Shown here in pieces: positions 40,428 through 47,670 of a DNA stretch of 60,811 bases (positions are counted from its first letter, which is position 1; each line of letters opens with the position of its first letter). The stretch comes from Clostridia bacterium (GTDB lineage: Bacteria; Bacillota; DTU025): NCBI GenBank assembly GCA_034926675.1, contig JAYFQW010000048.1, positions 1-60,811 of the forward strand. Reading direction: 5' to 3'. The translations under genes and the position numbers were made by a program. The notes under the pieces were generated by a model that saw nothing but the letters and a program-made list of their open reading frames with translations, was not told the DNA's origin and searched no databases.

Positions 40428-41651
40428 TCACCCCAGCGTTGAACCCATTCTTGCGGGCCATATGGTGCGTATTACGTACCTCAATGCGTCTGCCGCATGG
40501 TCGTTAACCTTAACCGGCCTGTCCTCACCCTTCGCCTGTGCTTTGGCGTCCCACACGTAACCTGATAGCTCCTTGCGCAGATTCTTACAATTCTCGTGCA
40601 CAAACAACACGTCCCGGCTCATGTGGCTGGACACGTCTCGTATGCCGTCGAGCACGGAGTTGTCGGCGTGTCGGATAGGCCCGATGCCCTGCCGTCTGCA
40701 CTCGGCGATGAATGACGCCGCCGAAGGGTCAATAACTATGGCCTGGACGCCTTTGCCTGCAATAAACTCCTTCAAATCCTTGGCGTATTCTGAGTCCGTT
40801 TTCTGCCTGCCGGTCCTGCGCGAGTCATAGTAATACTCAGCCGGCACATAGATTTGGGCACCCGATTGACCGGCCAGCACAAACGCGGTGGGGTTGGCTG
40901 TCCCATAGTCCACGCCCACAGCCATACGGGTGAACTTATCCGGCATGTCACGGAAGAGGCGCTTATCCTCATCCCACATGTCGTAGACTGCGCCCTCGGC
41001 CATCACCCATAAGCCGGATATAAAGCGCTTATACCATAGCCCGGTATACTCGCGCTTCAGGCTCTCTACAAACTCCCGCGAGAGGTTCGGGTTGTCCTCT
41101 AACTCGAAATGCCAGGATCGTAGGTTGAGTTCCCCGGCACGATCCAGGTAGTCAACCTTCAGCCAATGCATGGGGCCATCGGGGTTTGTCGTGCCAAACA
41201 AAGATGCCCCTTCCACACTCAAGCGCGAAAGAAGCATCCTGAAGAAGCTTTCGGGCCACAGGGTCAGCTCATCGCCGTATGCCCCGGCAAGAGTCACACC
41301 CCGGATCTTGCTTTCCGACCGCTCGTCGTTTGCTCCTGCGATGTATACCCGCCGATCGAACAGTCGAGCTTCGCCGCTGCCCATGTTACAGCGGAAGTTA
41401 CCACGGCCTACGATGCTCTCTATAGGGTCCAGTATGTTGCGCTTCAGTGTCCGCTCGGTCTTGCCGGTCATGAGCAGGTCGCCCGGTGGCCCTGCCTTGA
41501 CATACTCCAGCCAACGCACCAGCGAGCAGATGGTTTTCGATGATCTGACAGCGCCTTCCCAGATGTTCAGCCTGGCTGTAGACTCCGCGATGCTCGTTAG
41601 GCCCTGTCGCGAGAACCCACCCCACGTGAATCTCTTAGTCGCCCTTGCCAA
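40428..41651 (-). CDS. Terminase large subunit (PBSX type)
   Basis: A 407-residue packaging motor. The ATPase N-domain has the variant P-loop GAVRSSKT (about residue 33) and Walker B AYGDELTLW (about 125), with LFGTTNPDGP as coupling motif. The nuclease domain has the RNase H-type aspartates in AVGVDYGTANPTAF, AIVIDPSAASF and KVNDHAADALRYV. A TTG start with GGGAGC upstream is the best choice. It overlaps the small subunit by 17 bp. The PBSX-type clade generally packages by a headful or cos mechanism; the type cannot be told here. Confidence 0.95.
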   Translation of the reverse strand: MARATKRFTWGGFSRQGLTSIAESTARLNIWEGAVRSSKTICSLVRWLEYVKAGPPGDLLMTGKTERTLKRNILDPIESIVGRGNFRCNMGSGEARLFDRRVYIAGANDERSESKIRGVTLAGAYGDELTLWPESFFRMLLSRLSVEGASLFGTTNPDGPMHWLKVDYLDRAGELNLRSWHFELEDNPNLSREFVESLKREYTGLWYKRFISGLWVMAEGAVYDMWDEDKRLFRDMPDKFTRMAVGVDYGTANPTAFVLAGQSGAQIYVPAEYYYDSRRTGRQKTDSEYAKDLKEFIAGKGVQAIVIDPSAASFIAECRRQGIGPIRHADNSVLDGIRDVSSHMSRDVLFVHENCKNLRKELSGYVWDAKAQAKGEDRPVKVNDHAADALRYVIRTIWPARMGSTLG

Positions 41652-42093
41652 GTTGCTCCCTGCTCTCTCGTATGGCAGCGGCTAGATCGTCGAGCGTGTT
41701 GACATTATTAGGCTGCGCGTCGCGCCATTTCTCAGGCTGCCTGTTCTTGAGCCAAAAGATTTGGGCTGTCACGTCCGGCAGGATCTGCTTCACAGTGGTT
41801 TTCTTTCGCGTCACTTGACCGCGCTTGTCCCTGACCTCTTCGGTTTCGGTGATCTCATACCCCAACGCCCTCTTAAAGAGGCTTGTCTCGACCTTGCTGT
41901 CAGATTCGGCCTTGCTCTCTTTTAGGGCGGCTAAAAACTCGGGGTAGCGCTTCTTCCAGTTCGTCACCGTAGCTTTACAGATGCTTAGTGACTCAGCTAT
42001 CTCGTCTTCCGTCCGTCCATCTCGTGCCAGGCATGCCGCAAGGAACGGGTGTCGCTCTGGGTCATACCGCGTGGGTCGCCCGCCCTTGCCCAC
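41635..42093 (-). CDS. Terminase small subunit
   Basis: A protein of about 152 residues with a helix-turn-helix N-terminus (GRTEDEIAESLSICKATVTN) and a long helical oligomerisation segment, ending near FWLKNRQPEKWRD, the common TerS ending. The GTG at 42093 follows GGAGGAG at good spacing; the GTG at 42102 overlaps that sequence. It recognises the packaging site and hands DNA to TerL. Confidence 0.88.
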   Translation of the reverse strand: MGKGGRPTRYDPERHPFLAACLARDGRTEDEIAESLSICKATVTNWKKRYPEFLAALKESKAESDSKVETSLFKRALGYEITETEEVRDKRGQVTRKKTTVKQILPDVTAQIFWLKNRQPEKWRDAQPNNVNTLDDLAAAIRESREQLGKGD

Positions 42094-42098
42094 TCCGA

Positions 42099-42278
42099 TC
42101 ACTCCTCCAACGGTTCTATGATTACCTTCAGTGCCATGCCCCCCATGGCTGACAGCTTCATGATCTCAATCCGGTATTGCTCCGGTATGTCCAGCTTCAC
42201 CCGCGCCCCGTTCTCGTCACCTGAAAGGCTGATGGCGCTCTGTATCGGGGGAAGTGAAGCTATGAACTCGATAGCCAC
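42099..42278 (-). CDS. Small conserved phage protein upstream of terminase
   Basis: A 59-residue protein (GTG start after GAGGAGGG). Its pattern (MAIEFIASLPPIQSAISLSG and IPEQYRIEIMKLSAMGGMAL) resembles small acidic proteins seen before the terminase in several phages. It overlaps both the HNH gene end and the TerS start. Function unknown. Confidence 0.7.
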   Translation of the reverse strand: MAIEFIASLPPIQSAISLSGDENGARVKLDIPEQYRIEIMKLSAMGGMALKVIIEPLEE

Positions 42279-42576
42279 AGTGCGCCCTCCTCGTCAGCTC
42301 CCGCGCCTCCGCTTCGGCCTCATCTGGCGTGATCCCTTCGCGCCTGGCTACGATGCTCTGCAGCATCTCGCGGCTGATGTTGCCTGCATGAACCCGCGTA
42401 TGGCACTCGGCGCACAAACACACAAGATTGCAGCAGTCATCCGGGCCTCCGCTGCCCTTGGTGATGATGTGATGCACCTCTAGCCTCATGCCTGTCCTCC
42501 CACACAGCTCGCACCATGGCTTCCTCACGGCTTCGATGGCTCGCTTGTCGCGTAGGCGCTGGGGCTTAGGCAGCAT
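42217..42576 (-). CDS. HNH endonuclease (packaging-associated)
   Basis: A 119-residue HNH nuclease: WCELCGRTGMRLEVHHIITKG (first zinc pair and catalytic HH), then CNLVCLCAECHTRVHAG. Such proteins next to terminase stimulate cos cleavage in HK97-type phages and are often required for packaging. The ATG at 42576 is in a TGATG overlap with the upstream gene. Confidence 0.92.
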   Translation of the reverse strand: MLPKPQRLRDKRAIEAVRKPWCELCGRTGMRLEVHHIITKGSGGPDDCCNLVCLCAECHTRVHAGNISREMLQSIVARREGITPDEAEAEARELTRRAHCGYRVHSFTSPDTERHQPFR

Positions 42577-42731
42577 CACGCCCGCCATATCCACTTGGCG
42601 TGTCGTATGCGCTGCTCCATCGGCCCTTTAGCATTCTGTGTATGCAAGTAGGCTCCAATATGGCGAGTCGCATTGAGCAGGGCCAGCGCCACGAATACAA
42701 AGCCCGCGATGATCACGCAGATCCTGAACAT
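42576..42731 (-). CDS. Single-pass membrane protein
   Basis: A 51-residue protein with one N-terminal hydrophobic helix (FRICVIIAGFVFVALALL) and a basic tail. The ATG at 42731 follows GGGAGGGAG. Could be a signal-anchored small protein; function unknown. Confidence 0.6.
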   Translation of the reverse strand: MFRICVIIAGFVFVALALLNATRHIGAYLHTQNAKGPMEQRIRHAKWIWRA

Positions 42732-43186
42732 TGCTGCTCCCTCCCTGGCCATTCCGACTCCTGGCCTTCCAAGCCTTCCAACCACTCAATCTCTGCCTTG
42801 ACTCTCCGTATCAGTTCACGCGCCGAAGGTTCGTAGATGGACAGTAGTTCGGGTTTGCCGCCCAATTGTTCATGCAACCTCGCTAGGCTTGCCTCTGCTT
42901 CGGGCAGCAGTTCGCGCATTGCTTTGAGTTTGTACTGGTGGGTTTCCCTCGTCATCCACGAGCCATCACCACACCAGACTATCTCTCGTTCTGGATACAC
43001 CTCAAGCACTCCGGGCACCTGCGCTATCCGCTGCGCATCCGTTTCATCAGCTTCGAGCGCAAGCCAATTGACTAGACCGCTACGAAACGCCACACGCCCG
43101 ATCTGCTCCAGCGATTCTATTGAGTCGGCATCGTAGCGGACCATGAAACGCATTGGCGTTGGCTTAGTCGTCGAATGGGCAACCAT
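42713..43186 (-). CDS. Hypothetical protein
   Basis: A 157-residue protein. Its N-terminal part (PTPMRFMVRYDADSIESLEQ, then LALEADETDAQRIAQVPG and VLEVYPE) resembles an inhibitor I9/propeptide-like fold, and the second half is a charged helix. The resemblance is weak. ATG at 43186 after GCGAGGAG. Confidence 0.6.
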   Translation of the reverse strand: MVAHSTTKPTPMRFMVRYDADSIESLEQIGRVAFRSGLVNWLALEADETDAQRIAQVPGVLEVYPEREIVWCGDGSWMTRETHQYKLKAMRELLPEAEASLARLHEQLGGKPELLSIYEPSARELIRRVKAEIEWLEGLEGQESEWPGREQQCSGSA

Positions 43187-43343
43187 AATAGTCTCCTCGC
43201 CGCCAATGCCGCCACGTGTGATATAGCCATTCCGCGCAATCGAGCAGCACTGCACCGATAAACATCAGCACACACACTGCGGCAAAAATCAAGCCGACCG
43301 TGATCTGGCCATTCGCACACATGCGTTCTATCTCTGCCAACAT
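43164..43343 (-). CDS. Small membrane protein
   Basis: A 59-residue protein with a central membrane helix (VGLIFAAVCVLMFIGAVLL) and a C-terminal aromatic/basic tail (WLYHTWRHWRRGDYYG). The ATG at 43343 follows AAGGAGTG. It is the first protein gene after the tRNA cluster. Confidence 0.6.
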   Translation of the reverse strand: MLAEIERMCANGQITVGLIFAAVCVLMFIGAVLLDCAEWLYHTWRHWRRGDYYGCPFDD

Positions 43344-43676
43344 CGCCGTCACTCCTTATCCCAGCATGGGCGAGGCCGGCCTTCTTGCCGCCCCGCCCAG
43401 TGCTGGTGTCGCAGCCGTCCAATTCTCTACGGGCTGTTGGCTGACGGTCCCACCACATGCCCTCCCGCCGCGACAAGCGGGGGATACCGTTGCATGGTCG
43501 GCCACCTCAGGTGACCCAGCACCCCATGTCGTACGGTATAATGGCCACCTTCAGGGCGGAACCTTTCCTCCCAGCTCCGTCAGGAGCCTGCTCCCTATTC
43601 GGGAACATTCCGTCGCGATCCCCTATTCTGGTGGCACAACTGCCAGCGGCGTGTCGGCGCTCACGCACTGGAAAAC
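43344..43676. other. Region between tRNA cluster and packaging genes
   Basis: About 330 bases with no convincing gene. Two very short minus-strand frames (33 codons starting MFPNREQAPDG, and 22 codons starting MQRYPPLVAAGG) occur. Only the second has a fair ribosome site (GAGGTGG). Candidate promoters for the packaging operon must lie here or upstream of the RNA genes, but no clear -35/-10 pair was found. Confidence 0.4.
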
Positions 43677-43751
43677 TGGTTGCGCGAGGAGGGATCGAAC
43701 CTCCGGCCGGTCGGATATCAGCCGACTGCTCTGCCGCTGAGCTATCGCGCA
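43677..43751 (-). tRNA. tRNA-Ile(GAT) with encoded CCA
   Basis: A complete cloverleaf: acceptor TGCGCGA/TCGCGCA, D-arm GCTC/GAGC, anticodon stem GTCGG/CCGAC with loop CTGATAT (anticodon GAT), T-arm GGAGG-TTCGATC-CCTCC, and CCA encoded. Confidence 0.93.
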
Positions 43752-43755
43752 ATAC

Positions 43756-43829
43756 TGGTTGCAGGGACGGGAATCTAACCCGTATCGCGAGGTCATGGGC
43801 CTCGTGAGTTGCCGTTACTCTACCCTGCG
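43756..43829 (-). tRNA. tRNA-Met(CAT), initiator-like
   Basis: A cloverleaf with acceptor CGCAGGG/CCCTGCA, so position 1-72 is a C-A mismatch, the key initiator hallmark. The D-stem GAGT/ACTC has the A11-U24 pair, and the anticodon stem CGAGG/CCTCG has two of the three initiator G-C pairs (30 and 31). Loop CCCATGA gives anticodon CAT. The T-loop is TTAGATT, with A instead of C56. CCA is encoded. It may serve as a phage initiator tRNA or be a diverged elongator. Confidence 0.85.
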
Positions 43830-43835
43830 ACAAAC

Positions 43836-43913
43836 TGGTCTGAGCGGCACGATTTGAACGTGCAACCCCCTACTCCCAAGGCAGGTGCGCTAGCCAAGTT
43901 GCGCTACACTCAG
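43836..43913 (-). tRNA. tRNA-Pro(TGG) with encoded CCA
   Basis: Cloverleaf with acceptor CTGAGTG/CGCTCAG, D-arm GCGC/GCGC, anticodon stem CCTGC/GTAGG and loop CTTGGGA (anticodon TGG), T-arm GCACG-TTCAAAT-CGTGC and an encoded CCA. Confidence 0.93.
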
Positions 43914-43920
43914 GCAAAAC

Positions 43921-44000
43921 TGGTGGACGCGCCGAGAGTCGAATTCGGCTCCGGTGCCGTGCGCTTCGGCTTTCGGCTCCGTCGAAACCATACCGCGCCC
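43921..44000 (-). ncRNA. tmRNA-like tRNA domain without tag reading frame
   Basis: An 80-nt element (77 nt plus encoded CCA). Acceptor GGGCGCG/CGCGTCC forms seven pairs with G3-U70 and A73, the alanine identity elements of tmRNA. Four nucleotides later comes GGTTTCGACGG, the D-arm replacement typical of tmRNA (GG-N-TTCGAC). The T-arm is CCGAA-TTCGACT-CTCGG (one A-C mismatch) with the tmRNA-type loop. Between them lies only a helix-2-like hairpin (GGAGCCG/CGGCACC, 14-nt loop), with no mRNA domain, pseudoknots or tag codons. It is the first RNA of the cluster. A degenerate conventional tRNA is the alternative, but no anticodon arm or D-stem can be formed. Confidence 0.75.
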
Positions 44001-44112
44001 GAAATTTATAGGCCCGGCCACACAATCTAGGCGTGGTCGTCACAAGGACGTTTTTCCCGGGCCTTACACATGGGCGTAAATTGCCCCTCATATATGGCTC
44101 CGAAGGCGCATT

Positions 44113-44664
44113 TTATAACCTGTTTTGGGCTACTGCTGAAAGTTTTTTCCCAATTTTCTTTCTAGCGGCTCCTAAATGCTTGTGAATCATCACTTGGGAT
44201 ATACCCAACTTCTGAGCCGTCTGCTCCTGCGTAAGCCCTCGATACTCACACCAAATCAATGCCTTGCGCTGCTTATCGGTGAGACTGCTTTTGATGCAAC
44301 TGCGCAATGCCCGCTTCAGTCCTCGTATGTAGTCTGAATTATCAGTCGCCTCCATCAGCAGATATGCCTCATAGCTTGCGTTGGCGTGCTTCGATGCCTT
44401 CATGCGCCTAATGCATGTGTAGGCATCATCGCAGTTGTCTCCGGCGTAATAACCCTCCACCGTACGTTTGGCACGGGTCATGTCGTCTAGCATGTCACGG
44501 AGGATCACAATCTGCCCAGCAAGTTTTGCGCCTTCAACGGCAGTGTCCTCACACTCTGCAAGCTGCTTTTCTCTAACCGCAATCATTTTCCGAATACCCT
44601 TGATGGTGGCGGTATACTGCTCTGGCATGTCGCCAATGAACTGCTCCTTGGATTGAAACTCCAT
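44113..44664 (-). CDS. Sigma-region-4-like late regulator
   Basis: A 183-residue protein with a helical N-terminal part and a C-terminal sigma-70 region 4/ArpU-type helix-turn-helix (LTDKQRKALIWCEYRGLTQE, QTAQKLGISQVMIHKHLGAA). Such proteins switch on late genes in Gram-positive phages. Position fits: it stands between the early terminator (44683-44729) and the RNA and packaging genes. ATG at 44664; the extended frame to 44703 runs into the terminator. Confidence 0.82.
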   Translation of the reverse strand: MEFQSKEQFIGDMPEQYTATIKGIRKMIAVREKQLAECEDTAVEGAKLAGQIVILRDMLDDMTRAKRTVEGYYAGDNCDDAYTCIRRMKASKHANASYEAYLLMEATDNSDYIRGLKRALRSCIKSSLTDKQRKALIWCEYRGLTQEQTAQKLGISQVMIHKHLGAARKKIGKKLSAVAQNRL

Positions 44665-44682
44665 AATTCTTGCCCCTTTCGC

Positions 44683-44729
44683 AAATAAAAAAGGCCAGAA
44701 CAACTCCCTCGAAAGGGATTGCTCTGGCC
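44683..44729 (-). terminator. Rho-independent terminator of early operon
   Basis: On the minus strand a long stem starting GGCCAGA/TCTGGCC, with further pairing of AATCCC/GGGAGTT around a TTTCGA loop, is followed by TTTTTTATTT. It closes the early operon and separates it from the late regulator gene. Confidence 0.93.
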
Positions 44730-44775
44730 TCCGGTTGTCCGGTCAGCTCAGGACACTATGTAGTTGTATCTCGCC

Positions 44776-44853
44776 TTACGAGTCGCTGTCTGATATTGGA
44801 GTCTTGCGTATTACCAGCTCAACATGCACTTTACAGACATGGACTCGTATCAT
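44776..44853 (-). CDS. 25-residue small protein
   Basis: A 25-codon frame (MIRVHVCKVHVELVIRKTPI...) with a perfect AAAGGAGGGG ribosome site and a 4-nt ATGA overlap with the gene upstream. Last gene before the early terminator. The strong translation signals make it credible despite its size. Confidence 0.55.
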   Translation of the reverse strand: MIRVHVCKVHVELVIRKTPISDSDS

Positions 44854-45029
44854 GCCGCCCCTCCTTTGGGGGGTATTTTGAACTTCTCTTTTATGTCTCC
44901 GCCGACCGGCCACCCATCCTGAATCTCGAAAGTGAGCGTCGCGTACCTAGCCGCCCTGGCACGGTGGTATTTTTCCAGGACGGCCATGTCGTCTGCACTC
45001 ACCTCGATCATTCGTCGGTCGGCCTCCAT
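44850..45029 (-). CDS. Small hypothetical protein
   Basis: A 59-residue charged protein (MEADRRMIEVSADDMAVLEK ... DIKEKFKIPPKGGAA). The ATG at 45029 follows GGGAGGG. It overlaps the next small gene by ATGA. No family recognised. Confidence 0.65.
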   Translation of the reverse strand: MEADRRMIEVSADDMAVLEKYHRARAARYATLTFEIQDGWPVGGDIKEKFKIPPKGGAA

Positions 45030-45040
45030 AGGTCCCTCCC

Positions 45041-45448
45041 CTAACTCAGCGCTCCATGTCCCTCGTGCCTGCGGCGGTCGTCCATTAACTCTGCCATCGC
45101 CCTATACGTTAATCGCCCCGGCTCTTGTGTAGGCAGAGCCGGCACCCGGAAACACAATCTACCCAGGTCTACCTTCAACTCGGGATTCTGCCGGACGAAC
45201 TCATCAAACTGCTTGCGCAGACTGCGATCCGCTCCATGCAGCACAATCGAAGCCCCGCCATTGAAATGCGTCTCCCCGTTTTCCTCCTGCGCTCCGCCAA
45301 AACAGATAGTGGCCTCATGAATGTTGAACTCGCCGCTGCCAATCTGCTTGGCCAGATGTTCCAAGTATCCGGCCACCGGCGACCAGTCAACGGGAGTCTG
45401 CAGGCTGGCATGCACCATCGCCTCTAGCCGCTCTCGCGTTGTCATCAT
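45041..45448 (-). CDS. Hypothetical protein
   Basis: A 135-residue protein with helical start (TTRERLEAMVHASLQTPVDW) and strand-rich centre (ATICFGGAQEENGETHFNGG). ATG overlaps the upstream stop (ATGA). Function unknown; early-operon gene downstream of RusA. Confidence 0.6.
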   Translation of the reverse strand: MMTTRERLEAMVHASLQTPVDWSPVAGYLEHLAKQIGSGEFNIHEATICFGGAQEENGETHFNGGASIVLHGADRSLRKQFDEFVRQNPELKVDLGRLCFRVPALPTQEPGRLTYRAMAELMDDRRRHEGHGALS

Positions 45449-45732
45449 CCCGCCTCCCCGCCCTTGAACTTGTCCTGCGCCTGCTTGAAGATGGCCTCCA
45501 CATTGATCTGCCCGCTTTCGCCTCGCGCTGTCGCAGCCATAGCCTCCATGCTCTGTATCATGCTGTTTATCACCAGCGGAAGTAGCTCGGCTCGCTCATC
45601 TCTCGGAATTCCATCCAGCATCTCTTTGTTATCGCGCATGGCTGCGCCAATATATCCAGCGCAAGTTTCTATGACGGTTAAAGCGACACGAGCCTGCATA
45701 AGCTTAGTGCACAGTTCCTCAACGGCGCTCAT
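45445..45732 (-). CDS. Helical hypothetical protein
   Basis: A 95-residue all-helical protein (MSAVEELCTKLMQARVALTV, INSMIQSMEAMAATARG). TAATG overlap with the RusA gene. Possibly a small partner of replication or recombination proteins; no family recognised. Confidence 0.6.
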   Translation of the reverse strand: MSAVEELCTKLMQARVALTVIETCAGYIGAAMRDNKEMLDGIPRDERAELLPLVINSMIQSMEAMAATARGESGQINVEAIFKQAQDKFKGGEAG

Positions 45733-46109
45733 TACCCCACCTCCCGAATCTCTATCTCAACCCTCGGATCGCCATACTGTTTGATAGCCTCTAGCTGCAC
45801 GATCTGCCCGTCATCCTGCCATATCATGCCGTTCAACGCATCCATCACGGTCTTGCAGTAATTGTCGATATCCGGCCTCACGCTCGGATATTCTCGCTTG
45901 CCCTTTTTCGGTCTTGGCAGGTAAAATGTCATTGCGACGGCTAATGGGCCTCGTAGTGGGGATGGCGGACGGTGCTGGGCTGCAATCCATTGCACCGTCT
46001 CCTCCCACTCTTTCGTTCGCTCGGGCGTGTAGCTGTGTGTCCTGCTGCCCCGGGTGACTGTCCTCGCTCTCGCCTTGGGCACTGGAGTGCCGGGAACTAC
46101 GATACGCAC
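45732..46109 (-). CDS. RusA-like Holliday-junction resolvase
   Basis: A 125-residue nuclease: VVPGTPVPKARARTV at the N-terminus and the acidic active-site run RPDIDNYCKTVMDAL with IWQDDGQIVQL, diagnostic of RusA. It resolves recombination intermediates before packaging. The GTG at 46109 follows GGAGGGTGAG; the longer frame to 46196 has no ribosome site. Confidence 0.92.
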   Translation of the reverse strand: MRIVVPGTPVPKARARTVTRGSRTHSYTPERTKEWEETVQWIAAQHRPPSPLRGPLAVAMTFYLPRPKKGKREYPSVRPDIDNYCKTVMDALNGMIWQDDGQIVQLEAIKQYGDPRVEIEIREVG

Positions 46110-46462
46110 TCGCTCACCCTCCACACGAATACCGGCTTGCCCTGTCTGTGCATCTCTAGGATCATGTTCGCCGTGCCCTTGCTCTCGCCGTCCCACCCAG
46201 CTAAGAGCGCGTCCGCGTATTCTGCCATCTCGCGATTACGAATAGGGCCTGCCGCCTTGCCGTGCTTGTCCCAGTCGGCAGGAAAACGCTTGATGGGAAT
46301 GTCGTTTTCTCGTGCCCATTCTTCACCCGCTAAGTCAACATTGCCCGACGCGCCGCTGACCAGTTCGGTGACATCATACGCCAACTCGAATTCGCATATT
46401 GCACAGCAAACTTCATCGGCGGCATCTGCTGCGTTACGAGTGCCTGCGATGATGAGCTTCAT
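46097..46462 (-). CDS. SLOG-domain protein (DUF2493/YspA-like)
   Basis: A 121-residue Rossmann-like protein: KLIIAGTRNAADAADEV, TELVSGASGNVDLAGEEWA, and RNREMAEYADALLAGWDGES-KGTANMI. These are the phosphate-binding and acidic motifs of the YspA/SLOG group, thought to bind nucleotide-derived ligands. ATG at 46462 after AGGCAGGGG. Confidence 0.88.
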   Translation of the reverse strand: MKLIIAGTRNAADAADEVCCAICEFELAYDVTELVSGASGNVDLAGEEWARENDIPIKRFPADWDKHGKAAGPIRNREMAEYADALLAGWDGESKGTANMILEMHRQGKPVFVWRVSECVS

Positions 46463-46776
46463 TCCCCTGCCTCCTCCCGCTCGCTCAGCACGGCTGTCAC
46501 TTCGGCAGGCCCCAAATCCCCGGCCGGGCCACAGAATATCGCGTCTGTACCGTCGCCTTTCCGCGCACCAAACGGAAGCTCTTTCCGCTCGTACCCCGCC
46601 TGCACCCGCCTGCTCCACACGGCACACGCTAGCTGTCGGTTGCTACACGTTCTAGTGCTCGCACCGCATACCGTGCAGCACACTGTGTGGAGCATCACCC
46701 CACTGCGCTCCTCTGTACGGGCAGAGAGGTATTGGGCCTTGCCGCCGCAGAAGGGGCAGGGTTTCAGCTCACTCAT
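46459..46776 (-). CDS. Lar-like restriction alleviation protein
   Basis: A 105-residue protein whose first 35 residues match Lar (SELKPCPFCGGKAQYLSA, CCTVCGAST), including the CPFCGG and CxxC zinc pairs. Lar family members relieve type I restriction by modulating host modification. The C-terminal half is unrelated. ATG at 46776 after GGGAGGTGG. Confidence 0.8.
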   Translation of the reverse strand: MSELKPCPFCGGKAQYLSARTEERSGVMLHTVCCTVCGASTRTCSNRQLACAVWSRRVQAGYERKELPFGARKGDGTDAIFCGPAGDLGPAEVTAVLSEREEAGE

Positions 46777-46796
46777 CACCATCCACCTCCCAATTT

Positions 46797-47006
46797 CTAC
46801 TCCTCGTCGAATCCGAGCATCGCCCGGAGCGCTCTGGCAGCGGGATGCGCCAGACAGTCGGCCCCGTAGCAGGTGGCGCACCCAATTAACGTCCTCGGAG
46901 CTCCGGGTTGTTCTATCGGGCAGCCAGTCTCCTCCATAAAATCCTCTAACTCAGGTATGAGGTCATATATACGCCTGAGCTTGATGTCAGCTTTAAGCTC
47001 ATTCAC
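46797..47006 (-). CDS. Small cysteine-containing hypothetical protein
   Basis: A 69-residue protein from a GTG (47006) after GGAGAGAAG. It contains four cysteines in its centre (TGCPIEQPG, GCATCYGADC), which might bind zinc or iron. Overlaps the upstream stop by 8 nt. Function unknown. Confidence 0.6.
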   Translation of the reverse strand: MNELKADIKLRRIYDLIPELEDFMEETGCPIEQPGAPRTLIGCATCYGADCLAHPAARALRAMLGFDEE

Positions 47007-47670
47007 CGCTCTTCTCTCCCTCCCTCGGCTCTAGCTCCATCAACCTGCGCTCTAGCTCCGTGTTTTGCGCCTCCCACGCAGTATCCTCCGCAGCAGCCCA
47101 CGCAACATCCCACGCAGCAGCCCACGCAGCATTCCCGGGCGAGGCTGTTACAGCAGCCCACGCAACAGCCCACGCAACAGCCTCCGTACCGTCCCACACA
47201 GCAGCTTTCGCAGCAGCAACCGCAGCCTTCCGCGCAGCATCCAGCGCTGCGTTGCTCGTCTCGCCGCGTAGCCACGCACGTTTTGCTTCTATCGCCGCCC
47301 AACTGCGGGGGTCAGGTTCGCATCCAGCGGCACGCTCCCGTTCCAGCGCCTGTTCCGCGCACCAACAAGCGAACTCATGCAGAGTGCGCGTGGCATCCGC
47401 CATCCATAGCACAGTGCGCTCTGAGGCGCAGAGTCTGTCGCCGTCCAGAATCTCACCGCCAAGCCCCACGCGGCAGACTATCGAGCCGGGCGCGAAAGCG
47501 AGCGCATCCAGCGGCCGTATGCTTGCGTGTAACCCGTGCTCGCACATCTTCAGCGGCGGTTCGACTCGTAATGTCTGTCCCGTCTCCACCAGTGTGTGCG
47601 GCGGAAACTGCAGTCTATGGTCATCATGCAGAAAATGCCATGCCAGGATGCCCGTTTCAGTCTCGGTCAT
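46999..47670 (-). CDS. DUF7666-like protein with Ala/Trp-rich repeats
   Basis: A 223-residue protein. The first 120 residues (ILAWHFLHDDHRLQFPPH, CEHGLHASIRPLDALAFAPG, CRVGLGGEILDGDRLCA) match a family common in phages. The second half is a run of AAWAVAWA-type repeats, coded by a GC-rich repetitive stretch (about 47080-47200). The repeats probably form an amphipathic helix. ATG at 47670 after GGGAGG. Confidence 0.75.
   Translation of the reverse strand: MTETETGILAWHFLHDDHRLQFPPHTLVETGQTLRVEPPLKMCEHGLHASIRPLDALAFAPGSIVCRVGLGGEILDGDRLCASERTVLWMADATRTLHEFACWCAEQALERERAAGCEPDPRSWAAIEAKRAWLRGETSNAALDAARKAAVAAAKAAVWDGTEAVAWAVAWAAVTASPGNAAWAAAWDVAWAAAEDTAWEAQNTELERRLMELEPREGEKSGE

Noticed and set aside
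43921-44000. Ordinary tRNA (for example Ser with long arm)
   Set aside because: No D-stem or anticodon stem-loop can be drawn, while the D-arm and T-loop sequences match tmRNA ends.
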